From assembly GCA_949592205.1 (NCBI GenBank), contig CATIUR010000003.1, positions 162,553,759 through 162,617,758 of the forward strand: a stretch of 64,000 bases of DNA. The letters are read 5' to 3'. Below are positions 12,162 through 28,744 of this stretch, one piece after another (positions within the stretch are counted from its first letter, which is position 1; every line of letters begins with the position of its first letter). A program made the translations under genes and the position numbers. Source of the stretch: Helichrysum umbraculigerum (lineage: Eukaryota > Streptophyta > Magnoliopsida > Asterales > Asteraceae). The notes beneath the pieces were generated by a model. The model made no database searches. It saw nothing but the letters and a program-made list of their open reading frames with translations, and was not told where the DNA came from.

Positions 12162-14191
12162 TATAACACCCCTCGTTTTACAACCATTTTAATACAATAT
12201 ATCGAAAGCGTATTTCCAAGTTTCAACATTTATGAGTTACATCATTTCAAATACTTATGAAATTAAACTAATTTAAAACATCTTTGGCAACATGGGTGTT
12301 ATTTATAAACTGAAAGATAACAATGATTTATACAAATCAATATCAGAGTAACTCCTAATCATCAAACATTCCTTTCAGTCCAACTTCTTGCCCACCCGAT
12401 AAAATCTATAACCTGCAAGAAGTATTAATGTGGGGGATTAGCATAACGCTAAGTGAGGGAATAATTAATCAACAGTTCAACTCAGTATAACAACTCTGTT
12501 TACCAACAAGCATCGTAAACACACAATACCTAGTACAACAATTCAACTTCTCAACTATTCAACTTCTCAACTATTCAACTGGTCAACAGTTCAACAATAT
12601 CACAACTAAATAATGAGGATCGGTGGCTCTTGGGATATCATAATACCCGGGGATTCCCAAGAACACTTATCCAACCATATCCGTATGGCCATAACGGACG
12701 AAACCGATAGCTAATTGTTATCATCAACCAACACAGGAGATGTGTTAAATCTTGAATGACAATTAGCCCAACCAACCAGATCAACCCGTTGACCTCATTA
12801 GCAACTGATGCCCGAAGGCCAATAATAACAACAAACAACAGGAGGTCAACTTTCCTCAGTGATCACATATTTATCAAGTCATCAGACCAAGCAACATATT
12901 AACAGTATTATTACTAACTACAGTAATCATCATGGCAACTAAAACAGTAATAATACATTACTCGTTGTAACCAAACTCGTTACAACCAAATTAGACTGAG
13001 GATTAAGGATCCACTCACCGACTACCTCAGCCATCCACTCAGTAGTCTAATATCACTGAGCCTTCTCCACATCTGAGGATACAACAGAACAACACAAGTT
13101 AATCACTTGACAATTGTCTCAATAATGATATAATATCATACAATTGTACTTACATCAAACAACTTACCACTAACTTGTATTAATTCAACATTCATCATTT
13201 CAAGATTATGAACAATCTCTTTAATCATCAAAATCATAATCACTTATCAAATTTTGATCATCCAAATCATCATGAACACTTAATCCATTTTCACCTTTTA
13301 GCTTGAATAATATCAATTATCATCACTAATCAACCATACTATAATCATTAACAACACTTATCAATTTATACTCTAATAACACAAGCTTAAAAGCTTTGAT
13401 TATAGCATAATCAACTAAACCCACCACTTTTATCATGATCATAATTCAATTCTACAACTTCTAACATAGGGTTTCAACTATAATCATGAAACTAACATCA
13501 ACTAACAATTCTAACATAGTTATAAGTCTCAATTTCATCTCAATCATCATAAGTTCATCATATGCCACAAGAACACAAATCAATTTCACAAGCCCTAGCT
13601 TAATTAATGTTAATCATCATCATTAATAAGCTTAAACAACATTAATTAATTTAACAATTTCAAGCTTCAATTTCGGATTTTAACCCATCAATTAGCTAAA
13701 ACCCCAAAACCCCCAATTTCTAGATTAAATAAAGGAAGAACACATAATCATACCTTGTTTATGATGATTAGGGAAGCTTGAATTCGTGTTTAGCAACTTC
13801 AATTTGATGTTTCCATATGATTTCTTGAATCAATTTAGGGTTTCATGTGTTATGTATGTATATATGATACGTACGGATGTATGTATATAGAGATATGATG
13901 AAAATAATAAACCGACTCAAATATGAGTCTATTACACAATTTGTTAATTTTCATTCCCCGTACTTTTCATGTCTGAAACTTAAAAACCATTTGCGGGGAA
14001 ACATTATTTTATTTTACCGTCAACTGAGTTAATTTAAAATAATCAATAATTTATTAGTCACAATAAATTATTCGACTCTTTTCTCCTCTTATTTTAAATT
14101 AACACAACACACTTATTTTCTGACACATTAAATAATAGTTCACTATCAGAAAATGTTAAAATATTACTAGACTCGAAGACTGGATGTTACA
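12162..14191 (-). repeat. LTR 2 (middle LTR, recombinant)
   Basis: 2030 bp. Up to about 13008 it shares the alleles of LTR 3: GCGTATTTCC, GGCAACATGGG, the 20-bp duplication near 12550 and ATTAAGGATCC. From about 13458 on it shares those of LTR 1: CTACAACTTC, CATGTCTGAAACTT and GACTCGAAGACTGGATG. It therefore looks like a crossover product of the two outer LTRs. Confidence 0.85.
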
Positions 14192-17100
14192 AATCTCTCC
14201 CCCTTAAAGAGATTTCGTCCTCGAAATCTAATCATACTTAATCACTCTAGTGAAATAGAATCACACATAACATTTCACTAATACTATATATATCTCATAC
14301 ACCTCTAACCACATACTTATTTATTACTATATGCACACAAGATGTGGTTATAATTCAATTTACTTATGCATATCATCATTATGCATATTTTTTATCACTT
14401 AAACACAAAATGTGCATACATCTTATCAACTTACACACCACCAGTGTGTATTTCAACTGAATTCACCGAAACACATAAGTTGTGTTTTGTACTCTACTTA
14501 GATTGTTAACGCAAGATGCAATATTCATCAAAAATATAGCATCTTCAACTATTTAACCACAAATACACACATCAAACGTTACTCCCGTGAGCAACTTATA
14601 AATACAGGTACACGTTTTTAATTCTTTCCCCCTGCACAAATACTGTGCATATATCCTGTCTCTAATAAATTAATCAACCACTTACATGATCATTCACACT
14701 TAGTCATGTCAATTATTTAAACATATTAATCCAATTTCATCTTTATCGCAACAACAACAATAACAAGTGGTACTAAATACCACAACATGTATCTTATCAA
14801 TAAAGGTTTAACTTAATTCATCACTAGCAATTTAGCTAATAACCATGTATTTCTTCAGCTAACAATTTGCTAGAATTTTCACTTTTGCAACTATTTAATT
14901 ACCACTTTACAACTTGTAATTATAAACACAACCTGATTATATGAAACTCTGTACTCGACAGTAATCTACAATCATATAATCTCATATACATAACAGTAAG
15001 CAACATGTAGAGATCAAATATTATGGTTACAACCTATTTCACATAATCAACTAGCATCCTATCACACCAACCTGGATGCTAAATCAACACCTGTTAATAC
15101 CATGCATCATCAGCATAGGTATTTCAACAACACAAGGTGCCGTGGGTCATCTATTCAACAATATCAACACAATATAATTCATAGTCAACTGACCTCAACT
15201 TTGCTTAAATCACCTTTTAATTACTACTAGTTGCAATTCATCACACATACACATCTATTGTACAATAGATACCACATTAACAACAATTTTGTGGTTTACT
15301 ACTCTTTCATTTTAGTCAATTTTTGACTATTTCTCAACTACAGGTCAACATATCTTACCTGTTATTTAAAACCACTTAACTTCATCTGGTACTTAGTAAC
15401 CTCAACAACTCCATGTGAAATGGCATAATACAAATACGTTGGCCAGACGTCGTCATATTATGTCAAGTACATTTCATTTTCAGGTCACTTCATATCATCA
15501 ATCTCCAAAATGATTAATCTTTACTCTCACATGTCTCACAGATGTGATATCCAAATTTACATACATATACTACACCTTAACAACAGGCATACAACCAAGT
15601 ATTAACTTGCTACTATTTTCCATTTATCACTTTGAATGAACAACTAATCATATAATCAGGTAGATATAACTCTTTTCACTATTTCATTAGTACTGATGTA
15701 ATATCCAACACAATTACATCAATCAACACTTTTATTACCTGATTCAATATCAATTACTAGTTAAGTCTCTTTAACATGGATGTAATATCCAACAATTACA
15801 TCCATCAACATCATTTAACACTTATAGTATATTTAGTACCAAACCCTTCATCAAAACTATGTGTACTATTCAACACATATTCATTACTCTAGACACCTTT
15901 AATTAAATTACAATTGATCATCTCATGTATAATTAATTCACATATATGATCCACATAATTCCATACTCAATATTTACTAACCCTGGTTAGCAACAATCAA
16001 CAATACCATTTACTGGTATAATTTGCAGTTAAATAAACCGTCTGAGAACAACTTATACACAATAACATATGTGGACCTTTTAAAACAAGTTCTAACATTG
16101 CACATACACACAGGAATGATCCTTGGGTTCAAAGAAACAAAAGCCCAATACAAAACGTAAGCCAAAAGTCCGAAATAAGGTCCGAAAAACAGTAAAATGC
16201 CATTTTCGGGCCCCAAACGACCCCGAAGTGCCCAAAACTGCCAGGGCTCATGGCAAAGCGAAGAGCTTTGACCGTTGGACCGTTTTTTAGTGGATATGTA
16301 AATTTCGTCTTAATCTGACACCGAAATTTACTAGCGGAAATTTCTACGTCGAACGTCGAAAAACTTAAAATTTTTTTTTTTTTTTTACAGAAACAAGCCC
16401 CAAGCCGCCGGTTTATAGGGTGAAGCCGCCGGGTTCTAACCCCAAACCGCCGGGTCACAACATCCAGCCGCCGGGTAAATTAAATTTTGACCAAACAGAA
16501 ACATTTTGCCGTATTTGGGCTGGAGGAGCAGCCGGGTTTAAGTACTACCAGCCGGGTCACTACTCTACCCGCCGGGTTCCTTTTGGAACCGCCGGGTCCC
16601 ATGCCTGTACAGCAGACCTCCATTTCCTGCACAACTTAGTGCAATTTTCCAAAATTCAAACGCGCATATCTCACAAACCGTAAAGAATTAAGGTCTGAAA
16701 TTTTGCAGGCACCTTCATATAATCAAAATGCAACTTTCCATTTTCACACTTTTTCAGAATTCATGTTTATCAAGAAAACGGACGTACGACTCATTTTTGA
16801 CCATTTTAGCTCATTTTGGTGACACGTCAAATTTCAAATGGCTTGGTTTCTGACTTCCATCCTTTGCCAACATGTTTCTACATATATTTGTGATGTGTAG
16901 GCACATTCATCACCCTCATACACTCATTATACATCATTTTAACACTTTGACCCGTTTAGGGGTCCAATTGGACACTTTTACCAATTTCAATCATTTTAAC
17001 TACATTAACACTTTCAACACACCTTGCTACTATGTTTATGACTTAAAGTCATTTAAACATTCATTATACACAAACCACAACTCTTTTTAACCGTTTTATC

Positions 17101-18244
17101 ACTAAGTGACCCATTTGGGCACTTTAACAACCCATTTGGGTTTCAATCCACATGATCGCTATTCCATCACCCATTTCACATTACTTTGACTATTCTAAGT
17201 CAAACCAAACGGTTTTCACCATTGGTATCATATTATGACTTTACAACACCAAGTTCACACACAATTAATCATATTTGCACCAATTACAACCAATTTTCAA
17301 CTTTGACTTTTTACAACCTTGTCAACGCATATTAAGGCTCGTTAACCACTTTGACTTTCTTATTTTACCACTAGAAATACTTAGATCATAATTCAACCAC
17401 AATCATGATCAATGTTAAACACATAAGCATCTAGCCACATTTATCACTTTATAACATAGCAATTATCAAGTTCGACACGACTACATTCAACTTTGACTTT
17501 TCCAAGTCAACAACACACATTGCAACAACTAGACACTTTCCCTTTTTAAACAACCACATGACTCCAAACCTATTATTTGAGATATACCAACATCTCATTA
17601 ATTTCACTACTTGGAGTCATATCAACTTTGTTTTCCAAGATTTATTACTACACTTAATCCAATTGCTCCCAAAGTCATTATTTCACATGAGCAAATAATT
17701 CCACATACACACTTCATACAACCGATTTCATATTTGAATTTCATATTGTAGACACAATTAACTCCATACAATACAACTATTACACTTTATTCAACAATGT
17801 GTCTACACAATTCATTTCTAGTTCATTCAAAATTACCCATTAATATTCCTATCATCCTATTAACAAGTAATAATCATCAACGACTCACAACTGGGGATTC
17901 ATATCAGTCTGACACTATTTACTTTACTACTACTCATATCATAGCAAAGTAAACAATTCAAGCTTATTTAAATACACCAAGCTTATCGAAAAGTACCTGA
18001 TACACTTAAGCCCACGAGTATTGAGGAATCACTGAGAATACCCTTGGGTTCCTCATATTCCTCCGTCTCTGCAACCAAAACAACAATCTTGCAACTTGTT
18101 ATAGGTTAATACACATTTCATAACCACTTTCTCATACAACCACTAATCCCACACCCTGGAATGTTTGACTTAACACAACTCTAGATTTGGGATTGAACAC
18201 CTTACCATGTTCAATTCACCCAAACCTATGCTCTGATACCAACT
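14192..18244 (-). other. LARD internal region 2, noncoding
   Basis: 4053 bp, almost identical to internal region 1 (a few substitutions, plus a change in the T-run near 16372). The polypurine tract is at 14192-14205 and the PBS at 18230-18241. The GC-rich CCGCCGGGT cluster recurs at about 16398-16603. No coding capacity is seen. Confidence 0.8.
18230..18241 (-). promoter_or_regulatory. Primer-binding site (initiator Met-tRNA), second copy
   Basis: TGGTATCAGAGC on the minus strand, just inside LTR 3. Because LTR 3 is the outermost 5' LTR, this is the PBS that a full-length transcript of the tandem would use first. Confidence 0.85.
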
Positions 18245-20274
18245 TATAACACCCCTCGTTTTACAACCATTTTAATACAATATATCGAAAGCGTATTTCC
18301 AAGTTTCAACATTTATGAGTTACATCATTTCAAATACTTATGAAATTAAACTAATTTAAAACATCTTTGGCAACATGGGTGTTATTTATAAACTGAAAGA
18401 TAACAATGATTTATACAAATCAATATCAGAGTAACTCCTAATCATCAAACATTCCTTTCAGTCCAACTTCTTGCCCACCCGATAAAATCTATAACCTGCA
18501 AGAAGTATTAATGTGGGGGATTAGCATAACGCTAAGTGAGGGAATAATTAATCAACAGTTCAACTCAGTATAACAACTCTGTTTACCAACAAGCATCGTA
18601 AACACACAATACCTAGTACAACAATTCAACTTCTCAACTATTCAACTTCTCAACTATTCAACTGGTCAACAGTTCAACAATATCACAACTAAATAATGAG
18701 GATCGGTGGCTCTTGGGATATCATAATACCCGGGGATTCCCAAGAACACTTATCCAACCATATCCGTATGGCCATAACGGACGAAACCGATAGCTAATTG
18801 TTATCATCAACCAACACAGGAGATGTGTTAAATCTTGAATGACAATTAGCCCAACCAACCAGATCAACCCGTTGACCTCATTAGCAACTGATGCCCGAAG
18901 GCCAATAATAACAACAAACAACAGGAGGTCAACTTTCCTCAGTGATCACATATTTATCAAGTCATCAGACCAAGCAACATATTAACAGTATTATTACTAA
19001 CTACAGTAATCATCATGGCAACTAAAACAGTAATAATACATTACTCGTTGTAACCAAACTCGTTACAACCAAATTAGACTGAGGATTAAGGATCCACTCA
19101 CCGACTACCTCAGCCATCCACTCAGTAGTCTAATATCACTGAGCCTTCTCCACATCTGAGGATACAACAGAACAACACAAGTTAATCACTTGACAATTGT
19201 CTCAATAATGATATAATATCATACAATTGTACTTACATCAAACAACTTACCACTAACTTGTATTAATTCAACATTCATCATTTCAAGATTATGAACAATC
19301 TCTTTAATCATCAAAATCATAATCACTTATCAAATTTTGATCATCCAAATCATCATGAACACTTAATCCATTTTCACCTTTTAGCTTGAATAATATCAAT
19401 TATCATCACTAATCAACCATACTATAATCATTAACAACACTTATCAATTTATACTCTAATAACACAAGCTTAAAAGCTTTGATTATAGCATAATCAACTA
19501 AACCCACCACTTTTATCATGATCATAATTCAATTCTACAATTTCTAACATAGGGTTTCAACTATAATCATGAAACTAACATCAACTAACAATTCTAACAT
19601 AGTTATAAGTCTCAATTTCATCTCAATCATCATAAGTTCATCATATGCCACAAGAACACAAATCAATTTCACAAGCCCTAGCTTAATTAATGTTAATCAT
19701 CATCATTAATAAGCTTAAACAACATTAATTTAACAATTTCAAGCTTCAATTTCGGATTTTAACCCATCAATTAGTTAAAACCCCAAAACCCCCAATTTCT
19801 AGATTAAATAAAGGAAGAACACATAATCATACCTTGTTTATGATGATTAGGGAAGCTTGAATTCGTGTTTAGCAACTTCAATTTGATGTTTCCATATGAT
19901 TTCTTGAATCAATTTAGGGTTTCATGTGTTATGTATGTATATATGATACGTACGGATGTATGTATATAGAGATATGATGAAAATAATAAACCGACTCAAA
20001 TATGAGTCTATTACACAATTTGTTAATTTTCATTCCCCGTACTTTTCATTGTCTGGAACTTAAAAACCATTTGCGAGGAAACATTATTTTATTTTACCGT
20101 CAACTGAGTTAATTTAAAACAATCAATAATTTATTATTAGTCACAATAAATTATTCGACTCTTTTCTCCTCTTATTTTAAATTAACACAACACACTTATT
20201 TTCTAACACATTAAATAATAGTTCACTATCAGAAAATGTTAAAATATTACTAGACCCGAAGACTGGGTGTTACA
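18245..20274 (-). repeat. LTR 3 (5' LTR, 2030 bp)
   Basis: It ends with the right-hand TCATA target duplication (20275-20279). Its right half has private alleles not shared by LTR 1 or 2: CATTGTCTGGAACTT, TTTATTATTAGTC and CTGGGTGTTACA. The left half matches LTR 2. Confidence 0.88.
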
Positions 20275-20645
20275 TCATATCAATCATGCTAAAATTGAAA
20301 AGACAAATACTATTGACAGAAATGGCAAACACTTGAGAAATTGTAATTTCCCTTTTATGATTCCAATACAAAGGTTCATCATTAATAGGTTTTGTGTATC
20401 AAATGTGTAGATTGTAAAAGCGAAGCTACTTTGATGCTAATGGTTTTCTACCCTCCAATCAATGTTTACTTGCACCAAAATAGAAAGTTGAAGAAGACTC
20501 AAGGACATGGTTTTAATTAATAGCAACTTATAGTTCCAAACTATGCAATAGAATGATGAAATTGATTATGTACAAGATAATGCATGCCTCATAGAACATT
20601 ATAATAATTAACTAGTAGAGTTTTGGCCAAACTTGTATCCAACCA
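20275..20645. repeat. Tandem-array repeat, unit 2 (continued)
   Basis: It resumes unit 2 exactly where it was cut, beginning with the duplicated TCATA then TCAATCATGC, and matches 37237-37500 and 38015-38105. It is ended by the insertion of an LTR at 20646, after CCAACCA. Confidence 0.8.
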
Positions 20646-23128
20646 TGAAACATCCCGAATTTTAAGGTATTATTTTAGTAAATAAATAAATACTAATTTT
20701 AAATTAAATTATTATTATTATTATTATAAATTATATAAAATAATAGAAACTGTGAATGGTTTTAAAAAATCCAGACAATATAAATTGAAGGGAATAAAAT
20801 GATTAAAATCATATCAATTTACTTATACACATACGTACACATATTCCTTCTAAAAACTTCCATACAATTGAAAGAAGAAGAAGGAAAACATGAGGAACCA
20901 AGAAAGGGGAGGAACAAATCGATCTTTATCTCAAATTGAAGCCCTAGAACTATCATTTCATTATCTAAGTTGTATCTCTAACTTTATGTAAGTGTTGTTC
21001 TTCCTCTTTTAACCTAAAAATTGAGTTTTGTGAGGGGTTTTAAAAAGTTAGTTGCTATAATCCAAAATTAAGGTTGATATATGATTAATTGATATTAGTA
21101 AGCTTTGTATTGATTGTTATTAACATTAATTTAGGCTAAAAAGGGAAGAACCAAAAGTGGTGTTCATGGTGACTTCCGTGGTTTATGTTTGATTCTTACA
21201 TGTTAGTGCAACTAACTTACGTTTTAGTTGAAAGTGTAATAATAATATCTCTATGATGCTTTGATCCTAATTAAAGGGATAATTCAAGTGGTTAAAATTT
21301 AAAAGTGTATATTATCATGAAAAGGAGGTAATGTTAGTTTGACAAAAAGTTAAACTTAGTTAACCATATGGGATGATGGGTTGGTGATGTTTGCTAATTG
21401 GTTTTGATGATTATTAGATTATAAATGTGTTGTTCCATTGTTATGTGGTATATGATAGGTGCTAAAGACTTGGAATCTTTTGTTGATCACACCTTGTAAA
21501 TCTTCACTTAAAACGCAAAGGTGAGTGATATGGGGGTTAATTGGGTAATGATTGTGTGATTCCGGATTGCATACGTGCAAGAGGTTCACACAATCGAGTG
21601 AAGTGTTGATTGTACTTCATATATGATGTTTGTTGTTGATCATTGTTGTTAATTGTTGAATTATGTGAAATTGAGCTATAGTATGGATTAGCTAACTTTT
21701 TTAGCATAGTGTTGATGTTGATGAATATATGCTTGTTGTTTCACATTATGTTGTAATACTACTCGTACTTGTTGTACGGTACTAAATGATTAGTTGGCCG
21801 CGAATCCGCATAGTGAAATTGATCTCTACATATTGCTCAATAGTTGTTTGCTTTAGCTTATGTGATTTTTGTTGATACTTGTTATTGTTGATTGATTTGA
21901 AGAATTACTCATTAATTGCCTATATGCTCACTAAGCTATAAGCTTACCTTTTTAAGTTGTTGTATGTTGTAGGTACAAGTGAGCAAAAGGATGGAAAGGC
22001 AATTGCTAAGTAGAATTATAGATTAGCTAGCTAGTATGTGAGTTGGCAAGTCCCTTTCTCTTTAATTATCGTTGTGTGTATCACTTGTGTAATCCGCCCA
22101 AAACTCATATTTTGATGTAATTGTCGGATAGTAGTGAAGTCTTGGTAGAAATGGAACAATACCTTTGACTTTGAAAGTCAAAGAAGAAGGAAGTAAACTT
22201 ACATAATTAATGTACATGTATTTTGGAAGTCAATAGTTAATAGAGAAGCTGTATGTCATGTTTTGTTGAGTGATCAAATGTGGTTAAATGTTAAAATTTA
22301 GCTTTTGGGTGAATTTGGTAGTAACACATTGTTAATTACTTTTAGTTGGTCAAATGAGTGTGGAATTTAGAAGCAAATTGGTTATTTGTTGTTGATTCCC
22401 TTAACGGGTCATTTTGGTGCCCAAATGGGTTACCAATGAGTTGAAATGCTAAAACGAGTTGAAATGAAATATAGTTCCCTTGTCGTTGATTTTCAAGTCA
22501 ATGTGGGTAATTACATGTGTTGGTGGAAAGTTACAAACCATAAGCCTAAAATGGTCAATAACAACCATATTTTGAAAATTAGGTCCAAATTCTTCGTTAG
22601 CGTGAAATTTAAAAAAGTGTCAAAAGAGAAACCTTTATTGTGATGAGTGAAACATATCTGCAAATTTTAATGTCTAAATTGTTTATGAGTCAAAAGTTAT
22701 GCGCATCCAAAGTTCAGATTTTGAGTTGAGTTTGTGCAGGTCTGAAAATGATGAACTACTCGGCAGGTAATCGGACTACCCGGCTGGTAGTTGGATTACC
22801 CGCCTGGTAATTAGCCTACCCGGCTTGTACTTTTTGTTTAAAATGAAGTCTTGGTTCTGGTATGAAAATTGTGTTTTTACCCGGCTGGTACCCCTGAAGG
22901 ATCGTGGCGCGATTTATGTAAATCACGGCATGATATAGGTGAATCGCGACGCTATTATGGTAAATGGCGACGCGATTGGTTTTTGATTCAAACTTTGTTT
23001 TCGATTCTTATTAGATCTCGCTAATTAACCATTACGTCTGTAAGTGTTTGGAATTTATATTTAAACACATATAATGTTATATAATCAGTTTTCTATAAAA
23101 ATAAAAATAAAAAAATTGGGGCGTTTCA
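20646..23128 (+). mobile_element. Stranded 5' LTR of a Ty3-type retroelement
   Basis: It begins TGAAACATCCC and ends GGGGCGTTTCA, perfect short inverted ends, 2483 bp. It is followed at 23130 by GTTGGTATAAGAGC, a slightly changed initiator-Met PBS, so this is a plus-strand 5' LTR. The body of the element and its 3' LTR are missing; array sequence returns by 23186. A GC-rich cluster of CCCGGCTGGTA-like motifs followed by GCGACGCGATT-like motifs lies at about 22755-22985. The ends resemble those of the solo LTR at 40543-43854. Confidence 0.75.
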
Positions 23129-23185
23129 AGTTGGTATAAGAGCGATGGTTTAAGAGATTTATGTAATCCACAATAGGTTGATTTG
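23129..23185 (+). other. PBS stub and deletion junction
   Basis: It holds the PBS-like TTGGTATAAGAGC and about 40 bp of leader, then joins array sequence at CTATGGTTGATTTG. Left and right flanks of the LTR correspond to non-adjacent positions in the array unit (equivalent to about 38105 and 37105), so a deletion removed the retroelement body, the end of unit 2 and the start of unit 3. Confidence 0.55.
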
Positions 23186-24188
23186 ATCTATCTATGGTTG
23201 ATTTGATGTTATGAACAAAAAAAAAATTGTTTAAATATATGCATAAAAAATAAACAAGGTTTTAATGTGGCAAACAAAACGTTAAAGATCATTTTATAAT
23301 GAAATGTGGACAACTCATTTCAATCATGCTAAAATTGGAAAGACAAATACTATTGACAGAAATGGCAAGCACTTGAGAAATTGTAATTTCCCTTTCATGA
23401 TTCCAATACAAAGGTTCATCATTAATGGATTTTGTGTATCAAATGTGTAGATTGTAAAAGCAGAGCTACTTTGATGCTAGTGGTTTTCTACCCTTCAATC
23501 AATGTTTAGTTGCACCAAAATAGAAAGTTCAAGAAGACTCAAGGACATTATTTTAATTAATAGCAACTTATAGTTCCAAACTATGCAATACAATGATGAA
23601 TTTGATTCTGTACAAGATAATGCAGGCCTCATAAAACATTATGATAATTAACTAGTAGAGTTTTGGCCAAACTTATATCCAACCAAATCTTTTACCTAGT
23701 TAAACAATCATATATGTGTTCAACATGTATATTGTTTGCAATGTTCCACATTTGTAATTCAATTAGTATATGATGTTACTTACTTACCTATTTCACCAAA
23801 GGTTCTTAATTTATTTTCTATGTTCACTTCTCCTTTAGAAAAAAAAACAGCATTCATATAAATTGAGTTTTTTTTTTTTTACATCTCATATTGAAGTTGA
23901 TATAATATCAAGTTTTCAATAAGAGAATATGTGACCGGAACTTTTGCTACTAAGTAGTAGCTTCTCCATATCTTCCTTAACACGCTTGTCACCCTGTTCA
24001 ATCTTGTCGAGCTTACCAATCAACTTGCTTAGTACTTCGGATCTGGTAACCCGGGAGAAGTTTCTTGAGAAGAGTCAAGTTGCTTTATTCATTATTTTAA
24101 AAATTAATTGGTTTGTAAAATGGAATAAAAGTGATAGAGGGTATTGTGTATGGAATGAAAGTGATAGAGAGTATTGTGTATATAACTA
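23186..24188. repeat. Tandem-array repeat, unit 3 (3' part)
   Basis: It matches 37105-38625 of unit 4, except that it lacks the 0.5-kb internal duplication found there. It ends at TATATAACTA, where the Helitron is inserted; the remaining TA tract of this unit is at 35079-35127 and 35878-35914. The small minus frame at about 23930-24090 carries a premature TGA. Confidence 0.75.
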
Positions 24189-24230
24189 CTAGGGAGTCTC
24201 TATGGCTGTGCGTAGCACAGCCCACGATTG
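24189..24230 (-). mobile_element. Helitron 3' terminus (hairpin + CTAG)
   Basis: On the minus strand, the arms GGCTGTG and CACAGCC form a GC-rich stem. About 11 bases separate the stem from the terminal CTAG at 24189-24192. The next host base is T. Confidence 0.88.
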
Positions 24231-24861
24231 TCGATGTATTTTTGAAAAGTGAACTTTGAAAGAATATTTGAGCTATATTAATTTCGTAATGTTAGTGTTC
24301 ATACCGGAGTGATACATGAATTGTATTACAAAGGCACGAGTAAAAACTTAGCATTTCCATAGAAAACATCATTATTTACACAAAACTTTGAACTTCTATA
24401 AACAAAATAGAAGTGTTGTAATACAAGCATCATTAAACTACTTAAACATATGTACGATAGTTTCCTGTACGAGATAAACAAAACAAAAGACCCATTCAAT
24501 CATTATACAGAAGCCACAGCCCACATTCAAAACAAGCAAGCACATTAAGATCAAAATATAAAGAAGCATCAGATCACATTAAGGCCATTCAGTTCATTAC
24601 AAGCATCATTCATTACATGAATGGTCAAATGGTTCAAAAAAGCATGAACATCACCATTCAATCATTCATTACATGAATGATGAAAATACTAACTAAAGCG
24701 AAAACATAATAATATACATAATAATAAGCATCATTCATCAGATGAATGGTCAAAAGGAACACTTCACGGGTTGGCTTTAGAAAAGAAATCTCCACGGTTT
24801 GTCTACAAAAGGGAAATCTCCATACTCATGAAGGCATGATCCCATGAAGCTATAAATATAT

Positions 24862-27518
<2,657 letters not shown>

Positions 27519-27640
27519 TTTTGCTGCAACTGAGAATCTACATATGAGTATATTTTCTGGGTTCACGGCTGATATCAGCTACATTTGAGATGCGCCTAGA
27601 CATTTTTGCTGCAACTGAGAATCTACATATGAGTATATAT

Positions 27641-28744
27641 ATAATATAATAAATAATTCACATAAGAAAGACAAAAAACAAACACCAATAGACAATAACA
27701 AGACAACCAATACTAATAGTATATGAAATCAGATGATATAATAATAATAATAAATAACAACAACAAATTAGTAATCAAACCTGGTGATTGAACAATTTCT
27801 CTGAAGCAGCAAAGAAGCTTAAGAAACTGGAGGAGACCTTGAATTGAATTGAAGTGGTTTATGTTGCTGTTGAAATGGCTATTTAAGGACCAAAAGGAAA
27901 AAAGAAATCCCATATAATCAGAGATATTGATGATTTTGAAGAAGTTTATAAGCATGGTTTGGCCCATACCCTAGCTTGTACTCTTGTAGGATGTCAGGTA
28001 GATTGATGACATTAACCCTAATGAAAGGGTACATAATATAGGGATATGATGGTTTGTAGAAGTTTATAAGTCTACCCTGTACCTGGTAGTAGGAACCTCA
28101 CTGAAAGTACATAATACAAAGATGAAGGTCAACATCTTTGTAAATCTTGTCCTGCAAAATAAAGATTTAGAAAGAAAATCAGTGGTGGGTAGATTTGGAA
28201 ATGGTATCAAGCATGGCCAATTGACCATATATACTGAAAGTATTGTTTCTTGTAAACAAGCTAGGTAAGGTCCTGACAAGAATAAGAAGCATGTGGTAAG
28301 AAGCATGTGGTACAGTTGGTGGGGATGGTTAGAAGTCTGAAAATGGCACGTGAGTTTCATATTATATATATTATATATTTAAATTAATTTAATTCAATTT
28401 TAAATTATAATTTGAATAGTTTACAGTGGGTTTAATTGTTTCATGATATATAAACAAATAAGTAGATTAAAATTGAAAGACTAATCGACAGGGTTCAGAT
28501 TAAACCCCTGGTGAGATTTCCTTTCAAATAAGATATGACAATTTGATCAAGTGTTTTCAAGTTACTAACAAAAATAAATAAATAAGAATGATAATATGTA
28601 AATATGAGATGGTTAAATATCAACGTACTGTTTATTTGGGGAACACATTTGCTAAAGAAATAAAAAGGCAAATATAACCACTAAGAATCATAATTTCAGT
28701 CATGTGTACAGGCACAACTTCACTTGTTTCTTTCACAATTGATA
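27641..28744. other. Helitron spacer between RPA and Rep genes
   Basis: AT-rich with ATA and TA runs. The frames here are short and show no family features. It presumably holds the RPA promoter and 5' leader, but no single element can be pinned down. Confidence 0.45.

Larger units (their letters stand above)
6099..20274 (-). mobile_element. Non-autonomous LTR retrotransposon (LARD-like), LTR-int-LTR-int-LTR
   Basis: Three near-identical LTRs of about 2.0 kb alternate with two near-identical 4053-bp internal regions; the period is about 6083 bp. The ends are TGTAACACCC and GGGTGTTATA on the minus strand. The 5-bp target duplication TCATA lies at 6094-6098 and 20275-20279 within array unit 2. 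PBS sites complementary to initiator Met-tRNA and G-rich polypurine tracts sit at the expected junctions and set the minus orientation. Neither internal region has a frame over about 110 codons, so no gag or pol is encoded and mobility would depend on enzymes supplied in trans. Confidence 0.88.

Noticed and set aside
23930..24095. Intact small gene in unit 3
   Set aside because: The minus frame has an in-frame TGA six codons after the start codon, unlike units 1 and 4.
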